Source: Sympetrum striolatum (lineage: Eukaryota > Arthropoda > Insecta > Odonata > Libellulidae). Taken from it: a stretch of 64,000 nt of DNA. The stretch lies in NCBI GenBank assembly GCA_947579665.1, contig OX388350.1:90167152-90231151 (forward strand). Reading direction: 5' to 3'. Below are positions 47,107 to 58,961 of the stretch, piece after piece. The position numbers were made by a program, and so were the translations under genes. The notes below the pieces were generated by a model. The model ran no database searches. It had not been told where the DNA came from and saw only the letters and a program-made list of their open reading frames with translations. Numbering within the stretch: position 1 is the first letter of the stretch; each line of letters opens with the position of its first letter.

Positions 47107-49691
47107 CCCCCTTCCAGTGGCACAGCCAGGATCTGCCAATGCTGGGGGTCCAAGGCTGACGAGAAGACGAAAAATGCCTACCTTACAGGACTTAGTATAT
47201 TCACGACCGCTACTTACTGCAATATATGCCAATTCTTTCAAAAACTAAATACATTGAAAACGAGAGGATTCAACGCTTATGTGGTCAACTGATTACACTT
47301 TCCAAGATAGTTGTTTACATGAGCGAACAATTGGAAACTTATACCTAAGTGTTGTTTGGATTTCTAGTTTGGATACGTCAAATATCTATTAAAAACACAT
47401 TTTTTTCCATGCTTAAGTATTTTTGTGTTGTAAATATTAACGTCCTAAGTCTTTGAGAGTCCTCTCTTCCAAGAGGTTGCCAAGCTCAAGAAGGAAAAAT
47501 TAGTTATGGTAATTTGGTCCATGCTTATTTGAATATCTTTTTTTATTAGACTATATCATCAGCAGATTTCATTAAAATGTCAGAATTTTGCTACAGGAAT
47601 CTAAAATTAATTAGATTTGATAACTAAGATATTTTATCAAAACGAGAACCTTTCAATTCAGTGAATACCTACACTCAAAATTAATGAAAAAGCGTTCTCA
47701 AAAACTATGATTTTTATTTCAGAACCAAGAATGAAAAATTTTAAATAAGAAAATCACAGAAAAAGTTTCCATGGATTGCTCAGAATCTCCATTTTAGTTG
47801 TGTCATCAATATAGGACATTAAAATGAAGAATCATATCTAATGCGTAAAAAATCATTTCCTTCGTTCTTTTTCCATTATTGCAGGAACAATAGAATGTGC
47901 TCATGTCCTTCAATGTACTTCTGAGAATAGTTTGAGAATTTGGATTTTTATCTGTTTTCAAATTAATAATCCAATATCCAAGCCAGACTCGACTGTCAGC
48001 TGCATTGCACGAATCATCTGCTCGAGCTTTCTCAGAACTGACCTCATCCGTTGTTTTTAAATTTACCTCCTCTTCTAAGAAACAGAAAATCATTTATATC
48101 GGATGAATTTTTCTGGAAGGCTTACAATTAAGCCTGACTTCGTTATTTATGTATTCGCTAAGTATTCAACTGAATACTTCACATGCCGTACATTAAAAAA
48201 TCGGCTGCATTAAAAAATACAGTAGACTTTTGATTATAGTTAATATTATAATTTAATTTGCAGGATTAAAGTTGCATACCAAGGTGAAAAAAATGAAGAC
48301 GTCAACTTACAATTATTTATACTAAGTAATAGTTAGGTAGTTTAACCAGCAGAGAGCTGACGCAAACCCAATCCTACGCATTGAGTGTTCAAAGAAAACA
48401 AAAATATTCCATGAATTGAAATTTTCAATACGCATTACATGACCACGTGGTTGACAGGATAAGTTATGAGGTTCGTGGGATTGAATCAATAGAGAAAAAA
48501 TCGGCTGCATCGAAAAGGAAGCTGAAGAATTTAAGACACAGTTTTAACAGTTTATCAAATTTATTTGAAGTCACAGTTCCGATAAATATGTGCGTAACTT
48601 ACGGGCACAATACCTTTCATCTGACTGATTTGCATCCAAAATGGTCTATTATTAATCATATCATCGAAAATTAATTATTACCGGTATCTTGTATAATAAT
48701 ACTAATAGTTTTTCAAATTTCTACGGAAATTCATTTATCGAATAATTGTCACAAATATACATCAAATTAACAGGTAATCATAAAATAAGGATCAGTACAT
48801 TTTCTATCAGCCCGAGTAATGAAGAGTCTACTGTGCAGACTTTTAATCGTCCAGAATGCTTAATAAAGGAACAAGTAGCTTTAGTCGCTAAAGTCATCTT
48901 GAGATGTGCCCTCCGATAACAGCCCTAAATTAAGACAATCCTAAAACGAAACGGAATCAGGCGTAACTTTGTGGTAGTTATTAATAATATCAAAATCCAT
49001 ATTGAGAAAACTTTTACTTTTACTTCTCTGTGGTCTAGTAAAAGTTTTCTCAATATGGATTTTGATATTAAGACAATCCTAATTTATGCAACTAATAATG
49101 GTCATTTTACAAAAAACCACTTAGTCATTAACTTACGTTTTTTCACGATATAGGTATCGAGTACACTGTGAAAAGAATTTTCATGAAATTATGAAATCCA
49201 AACTAAACTCTCCCTCAAACTGTTCACTGAGAATTTCTCAACAGCACTTCTCAGTTTCGAATTATCTCTCCAATGCTCCCTTGTATTTTTCAAGGAGTAA
49301 ACAAATCAGCACTTTCGAATTTTTCTCATGGGATCTTATCTTATGGCGTGAGTTATCTAACTAAAGGATAGGCTTAAGATGTGCTCGCGTTGAATATTCT
49401 GTGCGAAACACTCGTATCGCAGCGTCCCATTGATATCGATGTCGGCTCTAGGCCTGCTCTGCTACCGAAAACATCGCCTTAGCTGAAATCGGAGCCATAT
49501 TTATAGGTATGCAAAGCTTTCGCTGAATTTATCAGGCAAACACAAGACTAGCAGTATATCTCGAAGACTTGCGTAATGATTGGGGTTGTGTACTGTTCAG
49601 TAGAAAAAAAGCATAGAGCTAGTCATTGGACTTGACTCTTGGGGGGGGTTGAACTCCTAAAACCCCCCCTCGCTGCGCCACTGCCCCCTTC
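47107..49691. mobile_element. Non-autonomous hAT element, copy 1 (2569 bp) with 8-bp duplication
   Basis: The element is 47115-49683, flanked by identical CCCCCTTC at 47107-47114 and 49684-49691. Termini are CAGTGGCACAGC and, inverted at the right, CAGTGGCGCAGC, followed by G-rich subterminal tracts. An 8-bp duplication and CAGTGGCG-type ends are hallmarks of the hAT superfamily. No hAT transposase or dimerisation domain is visible. A 95-codon minus-strand frame at 47806-48093 has no recognisable domain. Copy 2 (56859-58953) is homologous along most of the length. Confidence 0.93.
48930..49082. mobile_element. Small foldback insertion inside hAT copy 1
   Basis: Relative to hAT copy 2 there is an extra ~138 bp bounded by a 15-bp direct repeat, TTAAGACAATCCTAA (48930-48944 and 49068-49082); the matching place in copy 2 (near 58238-58256) has it once in altered form. 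The insert contains a perfect hairpin with 32-bp arms (48986-49017 and 49038-49069) and a 20-nt loop. It could be a tiny foldback/MITE insertion or a duplication made during repair. Confidence 0.75.
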
Positions 49692-52600
49692 CACTATTTA
49701 CTGGAGGAATGCAATATTTAATTGTAAATGTAAATGTACCTTGAAAGGAGAACCAAGTGCAGTTCGAAAAGCAATTGCTGAAACAATATCCCTTTTGATG
49801 CGGAATTGGAAATGTATAATTATTTAGAGAAATGAGGCGAACAATTGCTCAAATTTCGTTAAAAAGGGTTTCAGTTGCGATGAGGTGGAAAATGTTTCTA
49901 AATGACATGTTGACATGGAGACATGTTCGCAAAGTCTTTATAAAAACGTTTAAAGTACTTCAGAATATATCTGAGATACAGGATAAATTATGTTGAGAAG
50001 AGCATTTGACCAAATTAAATTGAGCATTTGACTTAGTTGAAGGTTATCGGTCGAACAAATTGTCGTTTTCCTTTGGTTAATTCATTGCTGCTCCAACTGC
50101 ACGATGCTGTATCGCTGCTATTATATCTGGATGGATGGGATTGTTTCATATGACGCATTGGTGAGCCTTCTTAGAGTACTAACTCTTCTTTGAAACGAGT
50201 TAAATGTAATAGGAGATAAGATGTAATAATAATAAGAAAGAGAATGTAATAAGTATCAATCACACCCTAAGATAAACCCAAATTATATTCGTGACTCAAT
50301 TAACGTGTTTTTTTTATCAAATAATCAAATTTTACAATCACAGCAATACAATATTCTTTGTTGGTTATTTAGTTTCCAATGTCATTTCGAAACCAACTTT
50401 TCCAAACAGCAATGGAAATTAACGTAGCGTGACTTGGTGGAACGTCGTTGAAAAGAAATGAAAAAAACCTTTGCAGATTCCGCATTAAGTTTGTACAAAC
50501 AACCAGTTTATAATTTAGCCAGCCATTATCATCTTATTCATTTTACAATGTGGAGAACGACATTTGCAATAAAGTTTTAATGAATTTCTTGTTCAAGGGG
50601 TATATTTACATTAAATTGATTACATTTGGTTCGACCTTTCCGAACTGTTGAGCAGTTAGTCAGAAAGCTTTTTCGACGGCATTTCATCAAATTAAAACGT
50701 ACAAGTCTTAATAGGCGAATACTATCACAATTAAAGGAGTAAATACATTGATTGGCTACATCCAATGGCGGCTGTTATTACAGGGATTACTACTGAGACC
50801 AACTGAACAATAGAATTCATTGGACGCTTTTTAAATTCACGAAGAGTTCCCGATATTTGTCATCTGTTAAAGGACAAATAAAAATATATCTTTCATTTAT
50901 TTTTGTCACAATCTTGTTCATGGCTGTGATGATAGATGAGTGGATAATTGCACTGGTCTCTCGTTATTTACTGTCAAGATAAGTATTACTCGTAAAGGCA
51001 TGGACATGTTCCACTTGCAGCATTCTGGTCCAGGGAGGAAAGGAAGGAATACCTCACTCACAATATTAGAGGGAGTGAGGTAGAACTGTGCACAGACACC
51101 TCTTTTTCAGCTGAGTGAATGCCACGATGATCCATTTCAAACCTATTTTTGGCTAAAGGTGGCGGGTTAGAGAATCCAAACAGGCTGACACAACCGACAG
51201 ACAATCTATTTATTAATCCTTCTGTATTTCAAAATCTTAAAGTGTGATTTGGTAGCGTACTTCTTTATCTCTTCGTTACCCGGATTCAATAATTTCTTTC
51301 TCGTCGCTTACTTCTTTTTAAGAATAGATATGAAAGATAACACGGTAGGAGATTACCTGAAATAGAGAAAGTGAAATAAGATTATGTGTAAATACAGACT
51401 GGACGAATTATTGGATAGAGTGCATTTCCAATAGAGCATCGGAAATAAAGATGACGTCACTCCATCAGTCGACCCTCGTCAGCCATTCGACATCATACAT
51501 TCGCGAAAAAACCGTTTCCTGAATAAAATAAATATGTACAGAAAACAGTAATTGGGAAAATTGTTCAATTCGATCCTTTTAAAGAGAAACAAACAGCCGA
51601 ATTCGCCATTTAAACGGCATTAAAAAAACATTTCGTCGAGGCTAATAATAGGACTGCTAAACGGCGTAAATAAGTTGGGAAAGGAAAATTCCGAAATCCG
51701 AAGACAACCTCAGCACCGTTTTCAACGCAATTTCGATGTCTTTCGTATGCGATGGTTCAAACAGAAGAGAAGAGTCAAAGCGTTGCTAAGTTCCCCCATT
51801 CTTGTTTGTCTCCTTTTGGAGGGATTCCTAATCCGTTGCATTAGCGAGTGTCTTGATGAGGACATCGGACAGTTTTCGGTGCCGCTGCAACCAAGCGTAC
51901 TGACAACAGAGGTAATACTGGAAAGTGGGACACCGGTCTTCATAAAGGCATTTCGATGAAAACGAACGCAATTCAATACTCCTCAATTGAGACGAAGTTT
52001 ACAGGCAAAAGCATAGATCCACCGAAAACATGGATTTTTCTTCTTCGGACTCAAGAGGCTTTAAAGGAACGCATAAATTTAGCTTTTTCAAGGGTCTCTG
52101 TGGCTGACCACATTGCCTCCGATGGAAATAGCTTTGTTCGAGTGCATTTGGGCTGAGATCCTCAAAAGATGAAAGGCCCTTTTCTGAAGCCGAGAACTGA
52201 CAATTTTTCCGACGATTCAGGGAACGGATTTACGGACAAACGAAGCGCTCGTCAGAAAATGCACACCGACTGCCTAAACACGCTTTGACAGAAACTTAAA
52301 AACTAGGATATAATTGAAATGTGCAGTGATTCAGCTGTTTAGGGAGCATTCATGTATCATCCCAATCTCTAAAATATGGCTTCCTCTTATTTGAAATTGG
52401 CAGTACAATGCTACGCGTCGTTACTATTGACTGCGAAACTTGTAGCATCAAATATTCAATTACAAAAGTTGAAAAGCGGCATTAGTTGGGGATTCGGTAC
52501 ACATTCTGTCCTCTAGGATACATGCCGAAGAAAATTATCACCGGAAAACCTTTAGTTTTGGAAAAAGTTGGCTACTTCATCGCGAACATTGAGATGTATT

Positions 52601-53071
52601 ACTTAAATTCTCTGGGTGGATTTAAATCTGAATATCGTCTCTTCGATTTTGGCAAGGAATACCAAGGGAGTTGAAACAGAGAAGCCGAAAAAAATTGGAA
52701 GTTTGTGAATGAAAAATTCTGACATAAGGTAAAGAAATTGCTTCCGAGGCAAGAAAAGTAAAGAAGAGGAGAATCTGATGGCTAAAGGAAGCCAATGCGG
52801 AAACACTCTCCAAGTACAATAGTTAAACATGAAACGAAATGCGACAAAAATCAATAAAAAGTATTAAAAATTGACATACAATTAAAAAATGCAAACTGAG
52901 TAGTTTTTTAATCGTGTTGAAGGAAATATTGGGATTTCAAAACATTTTCATGGAATGGAAACAAAATTGAGGAAAAAGGTTAAGCAAATGATTATACTGT
53001 GATACCTTCCCTCCCTCGTAATGAAATAATATAAAGATCACTGTTTGATGTTTAACGGATTTGGCGCTTTA
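49692..53071. other. Unique sequence, nothing recognised
   Basis: About 3.4 kb with no recognised gene or repeat. Overlapping frames at 51675-52156 show no domain that I recognise. Confidence 0.4.
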
Positions 53072-53128
53072 TTCCATTATAATATATGTATTCCATTATA
53101 ATATATGTATTCTATTATAATATATGTA
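53072..53128. repeat. 19-bp tandem repeat, three units
   Basis: Three units of TTCCATTATAATATATGTA start at 53072, 53091 and 53110; the third has one C-to-T change. It lies just upstream of the LINE remnant. Confidence 0.95.
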
Positions 53129-53144
53129 AATATGTAAATAACCT

Positions 53145-54128
53145 AGTGATCAATGAATCTTTAACATGGGGTGATCATGTCACTAATACATGCTCCAAGA
53201 TCAACCCTCTTCTCTCTCATGCGACTCAAAAATATTCTTCCACAATCGCTTAAAAAATATCTGATATCTTCTATTTCCCCTTTTCGATTATTGTGACGCC
53301 GTGTCTGATGAACTTGCCTCTAAATTACAAAAGACACAAAATTCATGCGTTCGTTTGATCTGTGATTTGAGAAAATTTGAGCATATTTCGCCCTTTTATA
53401 GACACTGTCTATTAGACAGCTGTCCTTCCTCAAGTTAAATATCCGTAGAAAGCTTCTTCAACTTTTCTTTTCCATCAACTTTCACAATGAACCTCAGTCC
53501 ACAGCATTCAATAGAAACGAACAGAGTCCACCAACGCGAAACAAGAGTATCATATTTAATGCAAATACCGATTCACAGATCCAATAAATATAACAGATCG
53601 TTTCATGTTACCGCTTGTAGACAATGGAACGCACTCAATCCTAATCTTAGGAATTCACCATCCCCTCACTCATTTAAGAAACACGAAACTATTATTCTCT
53701 GAACAGAATTGCACCAATAGAAACACCCTCTAATTTGTAGTTGTATGTATTGGATTTGCTCATTTTCTTTTACTGTTTATGTTTGTATTTCAACACTTGT
53801 ATGTGATAGTATTTCAATTTTGTATAAGTCTGTATTGTATTAGTATTCATTTTTAATTTTTTTGGCATCATATGTAATAGATTCGTACTTTGTATAAGGA
53901 TGTATTATATTCGTATTCTTTAACATTCTGTTATATAGATTGATATAGTTGTATTTTTTAAATATTTTTATAGAATTGTATTTTATTTTGCTATATGATT
54001 TGATTTTTTTTATTCTATGTAATATGTATTGTAAATGTTTTTAGTTAAATGGAAGATGGGACTAAAAAGTCCCAATTTCGCCAAATAAAGTCCTTTGTAT
54101 GTATGTATGTATGTATATGTATGTATAA
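53145..54128 (+). pseudogene. Decayed LINE 3' end with (GTAT)n tail
   Basis: With frameshifts, the plus strand reads LINE ORF2 C-terminal motifs in order: NESLTWGDHVTNTCSKI, LMRLKNILPQSLKKYLI, then FDYCDAVSDELASKLQKTQN, SCVRLICDLRKFEHISPFYR, and in the frame at 53487-53702 YNRSFHVTACRQWNALNP and SFKKHE. A T-rich 3' UTR follows, ending in GGGACTAAAAAGTCCC, CAAATAAAGTCC and a (GTAT)n run at 54090-54124, as typical for CR1/Jockey-type LINEs. It is a different lineage from the fragments at 22 and 43 kb. The reverse transcriptase core is missing. Confidence 0.88.
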
Positions 54129-56850
54129 AGCGTTCTTTGAATATGATTAGCTGTTATATGAGTGTTTTTAGATACATTTTTACCAACATTGAGTAGGAAA
54201 ATAGTTAAAAAGAGCAACTCATTTGAAAAAATTCATTGGAAATCTCCAAATAGCCGTTGTTTGCAAGTACCGTGCAGCGGGGGGGGGGATTGTGGTCCTC
54301 CAATTATCATCGTTGCCATCTTCAGGAGATGGAGAGAGGAAGGTGACGTCAACAAGGAAGAGATGGCGTTATTCATAACGAGTCTTTTGTTTCTGAGACG
54401 AAAAGCGCTTTTCCATGTCGTGGTTATGAAAAATAGGCGATTGAAGGCCACTGTTAATTCGACTGTGCCAAATGAGACGCAAGGAATGGTAGAGTTAGAG
54501 AGTCAAAGATGAAGAATGCAACAAAAGAAAGGTTCCTCGACAAGTCGGTATTCCTATTTCACATTTTTAATTTATAATTACATATATTTACTACGTTAAC
54601 TGATTAATATTACAGATGATTAGATTGACTCTGTTGAATGATTTAGGTAAAATCGTTCTACGAGAAGTCATTCGAGCTTTATGCTGACGAATGTTCATCG
54701 AAAGAAATTTTATTGCTAATTTATAGAATTTAAAATGCATGGGTTTGCGTTACTTCTCTGCAAATATAGAATATGTCCAGCTGAAGAACCCACAACTCTG
54801 CCACACGATAAGTTTACATTTTGAGTTTGCGACGAAAGAAAACAAGCGATGCAAGAAACAAACGACTTCTTAATTAATTTGCTGATGACCTCTCTCGCTA
54901 TCAGAGCTGATTCATCGGAGATACGTTTTCTGCACTTTACTCCCGCAAACATAATCGAATGGAAGTCGAAAAGGAAACGAGTGTTAGAGAAGAATAATTT
55001 AAGAATGTTTTTCATTTGAGTGCAGAAGAAAAGATTCGCGAGTGAATTTTGCCATTCCATTGAATGAAGTGTTTTTCACATTTGTCTTAGCATGTTTTCA
55101 ATGTTTAAATTTATCGTAGAGATGTAGAAAATCTTTGAGAATTCTTTTCTACCGGTAGAAGTCGATAGTGCGATTTTCGTAGAAATGAAGAGCAGGAAGA
55201 TGGAAAAATATCCAAGGAAAGAAAAAAAAGAAAATCGTTGGAAGTGGTGAGAGGCAAACTGTTCTAAATTCGTACAAATGGTATAAGAAAATTTTCCACG
55301 AAGAAAGTGAAATAATTTGAAGAGCAAATATGTGGAACAGTTCAAAATATTTATTTACAAATGTGAATTGTTCTTTTTGTTCCAAAGGTCTTTCGAGCGA
55401 ACTTCGGGAGGATATCGCAGAGGCGTGTAACCGAAATCAATGAAAATGTTAAATCCCTTTTTATCGATTTACGGAGTTTACACCGTTTGAATGATTTCGC
55501 ACAAATAATAGAAAATGTTTCAGCGGAAATTTATTTAAATATAATGTTTCCCGCATAACCTCTTTTAAACATTTTCAATTGTGATTTTGTTCCTTTTTCG
55601 TCACATTGTCACGTTCTCCACATTTCAGCGCCGCTGCAAATCGTCAAAATCGAGTTTATTTATTTATTCAGAGGCGGTGATTACCCTTCGGAGGCGCAAT
55701 GCGGAACTTTTGTTGAATAAATGCAGTGTCGAATGGGACATTCCACCGGAGGTAGACCACAAAACTAACTAAATGATAAATACGATCTAATTTTATCATT
55801 TTCATAAATATAAGATATTATGAAAAAATTAAAAACGGAATTGAGAACATTGAACAAGTCAAATGGAACGGCCCTTTTAGAAAAGAGTAGGGAAGACCAT
55901 TCTCACTGTTATTAGTTAAAAAAACAAATTCATTTTCAGAAATACATTGATTTTCCGCAAAAGCGAGTGTTTTAATATGCCATTAGTATATTCATAAAAC
56001 TGATTAAATTAATATTGCATAACTGATTAAATGGTGAATAAATAATTATTCGCCTGCTACTAATAATGTACTATGGATTAATCAGACATAAACAGAGATT
56101 CTTACGAAAGCAAAGAAGCCTTACAATTGATTAAATCACTTAGAATCAAAGATAGGAGAGGTTCAGAATGAGCATAATTACAAAACATTCCAAAATGTGA
56201 TTTTCCTAATATTTAAAGAGTAGGTCGTGGGAACGGTCCATTGCTGCGAATATTCTGAGGCAGATTCAAAGTTAGTTTGTCATCGATCTCAATGGAAATC
56301 GTATTAGAATCTCTTTAGCATGTCTGAGATGGATTCACAGCAGACCGCAGCAAAAATCAATATTAGAACGAAAACCAAATCTAAGCTCGATTTTAGAAAG
56401 AGGGACTGAAATTTCATCCCAATCCAGAAAACGTAATTTCAAAGGAATGAAGTAAATACACTCATTCAATTAGAACATTATTTGTTTATTCTCTGATTTT
56501 CTCCAAACCATCCTTCCAGCCATCTCTCGATGCATTCAAAACCAAGCGTCTGCATTCTGCGTTCGTCTCGACTGAAGGGAATCCTTCCCCGTTTGCCTAT
56601 TAACCGTAAAAACGATAACCAAACGAATAACAAAACTGAGGGAATGAATCACTCGACTCAAATGACGAGTCAATCGCTTAAATAATCCAGAGATTCCCGT
56701 ACAACCAGGTTAGTAGGTTCCTTTGTGGATGAATTCAATACTGATTCCAGAGTATCATGGCGTGAGAATTTGACAAAGTAAGTCTTTTGCTGCTTTATCT
56801 ATACAGTGTCATTACAGCCACGATGAGTCAATTTTTTTGATTCGGGAATA
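54129..56850. other. Unique sequence, nothing recognised
   Basis: A nine-base G run lies near 54280. Open frames up to 116 codons have no recognisable domain. Confidence 0.4.
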
Positions 56851-58961
56851 CTCCAGGACAGTGGCGCAGCCAGGATTTGCCAATGGGGGGGGGTCCAAGG
56901 CTGCCGAGAAACCGAAAAATGCCTAACTTACAGGGGCTATTCATGCCCGCTTCTTACTACATATATGTCTTATCTTTCAAAAACTAAATGCATTGAAAAC
57001 AAGAGGAGTTCAACGCTCATATGACCAACTATTTAAACTTTCCAAGATAGTTGTTTACATAAGCGAACTCCTGGAAACATATCCTAAGTTTTGTTTGTAT
57101 TTCTAGTTTGGATACATCCAGTACCTATTAAAAAGTCATTTTGTTTCTGTGCTGAAATATTTTGGTGTTGCAGATATAAACTTCCTGAGTCTTTGAGAGT
57201 TCTTTCTTCCAAGGGGTTGCCAAACGTGAGAAGGAAAAATATAGTTACGGATATTTGACAAGCGATATAAAACGTCTCAATAGATCACAACATTGGCGCA
57301 CCCATGCTTATTTGAATATCTTTCGTTATTAGACTATATCATCAGTAGCTTTGTTAGGAGTGACTTCATCCGTTGCTTTTAAAATTACCTCCTCTTCTAA
57401 GAAACAAAATATCATTTATATCAAATGAACTTTTCGGGTAGGCTTACAATTAAGCCTGATTTCGTTATTTATGCATTAGCTAAGTATTCAATTGAATGCG
57501 TCACATACCGAACCGTAAAAATTCGGCTGCATTAAAATATACTGTAGACTCTTGATTATAGTTGATATTATAATTGAATTTGCAGAAATGAAATTACATA
57601 ACAAGGTGGAAAAAATGAAGACGTCAACTTAAAATTACTTAGGCTGACAGCTGAGAACCACAAAGAGCTGATGCAAACCCAGTCTTACGCACTGAGTGTT
57701 CAAAGGATGCAAAAATTTTCCATCTATTGAAATTTTGAAGGGGCATTCCATGACCTTGTGATTAACAGGATAAGTCATCGATTCTATCACCAGAGAAAAA
57801 ATTGGCTGTATCGAAAAGCAAGTTGGAGAATTTAAGTCATAGTTTTAAGAATTTCCCAAATTTATTTGAAGGCATCAAGTCACAGTTCCGATAAATCTGT
57901 GCGTACCGTATGTGCACAATACCGTACAGCTAACTGATTTGCTTTCGAAATTGTGTATTATTAATAATATCATCGAAAATTAATTTTTACTGATATCTAT
58001 TATTGCTCCAATACTTTTACAAATATCTAAGGAAACCCGGTTATTGAATCATTTTCGTAACTATACAGCAAATTAACGGGTAATTATAAAATAAGGATCA
58101 GTATATTTTATATCAGCCCGAGTAATGAAGAGTCTACTGTACAGACTTTTAATCGTCCAGAATATTTAACAAAGGAACCAGTTCCTTTGGAATTGTCGCA
58201 AAATTCATCTTGAGATGTGCCCTCTGATAACAGCCCTAAAATAATACAATCCTAATTTATGCAACTAATAATGGTCATTTTACAAAAAACTACATAGACA
58301 TGAACTTACGTTTTCACGATAGAGGCCTCGAGCTATTAGCGGACTGTGAAAAACATTTTCGGGTGTCCATCTGTACCTTATGAAATCCAAACTAAACTCT
58401 CCTTCGAACTGTCACTGTGAATTTCTAAAAAGTGCTATTCACGAGCCTAGCTTTGCATTCGCACCCTCAAAACAGTCAAGTGCAGAAGATCTAACTAAGC
58501 GTTTTATCAATCTGTTTATCTCTCAAAGGTAAACTTAATCTCTGTTTTCAGAGTGTAAGTTTCGAATTACTTCTCGAATGTTCCCTTGTATTTTTGCGAG
58601 GAATAAACAAATCAGCACTTACGAATTTTTCTCATGGGGATCTTATGGTGTGAGTCATCTAACTAAAGGATAGGCTTAAGAAGTGCAAACGTTGAACATT
58701 GTGTAGGAAACGCCCGTATCGTAGCGTCCCATTGATATCGATGTCGGCTCTAGGCCTCCTCGGCTACTGAAAACATTACCTTAGCTGAAATCCGAACCAT
58801 ATTTACGGGCATGCAAAGCTTTCACTGATGTTATCAAGCAAATGATTGGGGTTTTGTTCTCTTCAGCAGAAAAAATCACAGAGCTAGTCACAGGACTTGA
58901 CTCTTGGGGGGGGGTTTGAACCCCTAAAACCCCCCCCACTCGCCGCGCCACTGCTCCAGGA
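56851..58961. mobile_element. Non-autonomous hAT element, copy 2 (2095 bp) with 8-bp duplication
   Basis: The element is 56859-58953, flanked by identical CTCCAGGA at 56851-56858 and 58954-58961. Ends are CAGTGGCGCAGC and, inverted, CAGTGGCGCGGC, with adjacent G8-9 tracts. It aligns with copy 1 (for example AGTTGTTTACAT, TGATATCGATGTCGGCTCTA). It lacks about 460 bp present in copy 1 (roughly 47566-48024) and the foldback insert. It has about 50 bp near 57260 and about 120 bp near 58450-58560 that copy 1 lacks. No transposase is encoded. Confidence 0.94.

Noticed and set aside
47806..48093. 95-codon minus-strand frame inside hAT copy 1 as a captured gene or hAT domain
   Set aside because: No recognisable hAT motif, and the segment is absent from copy 2, so conservation cannot be judged.
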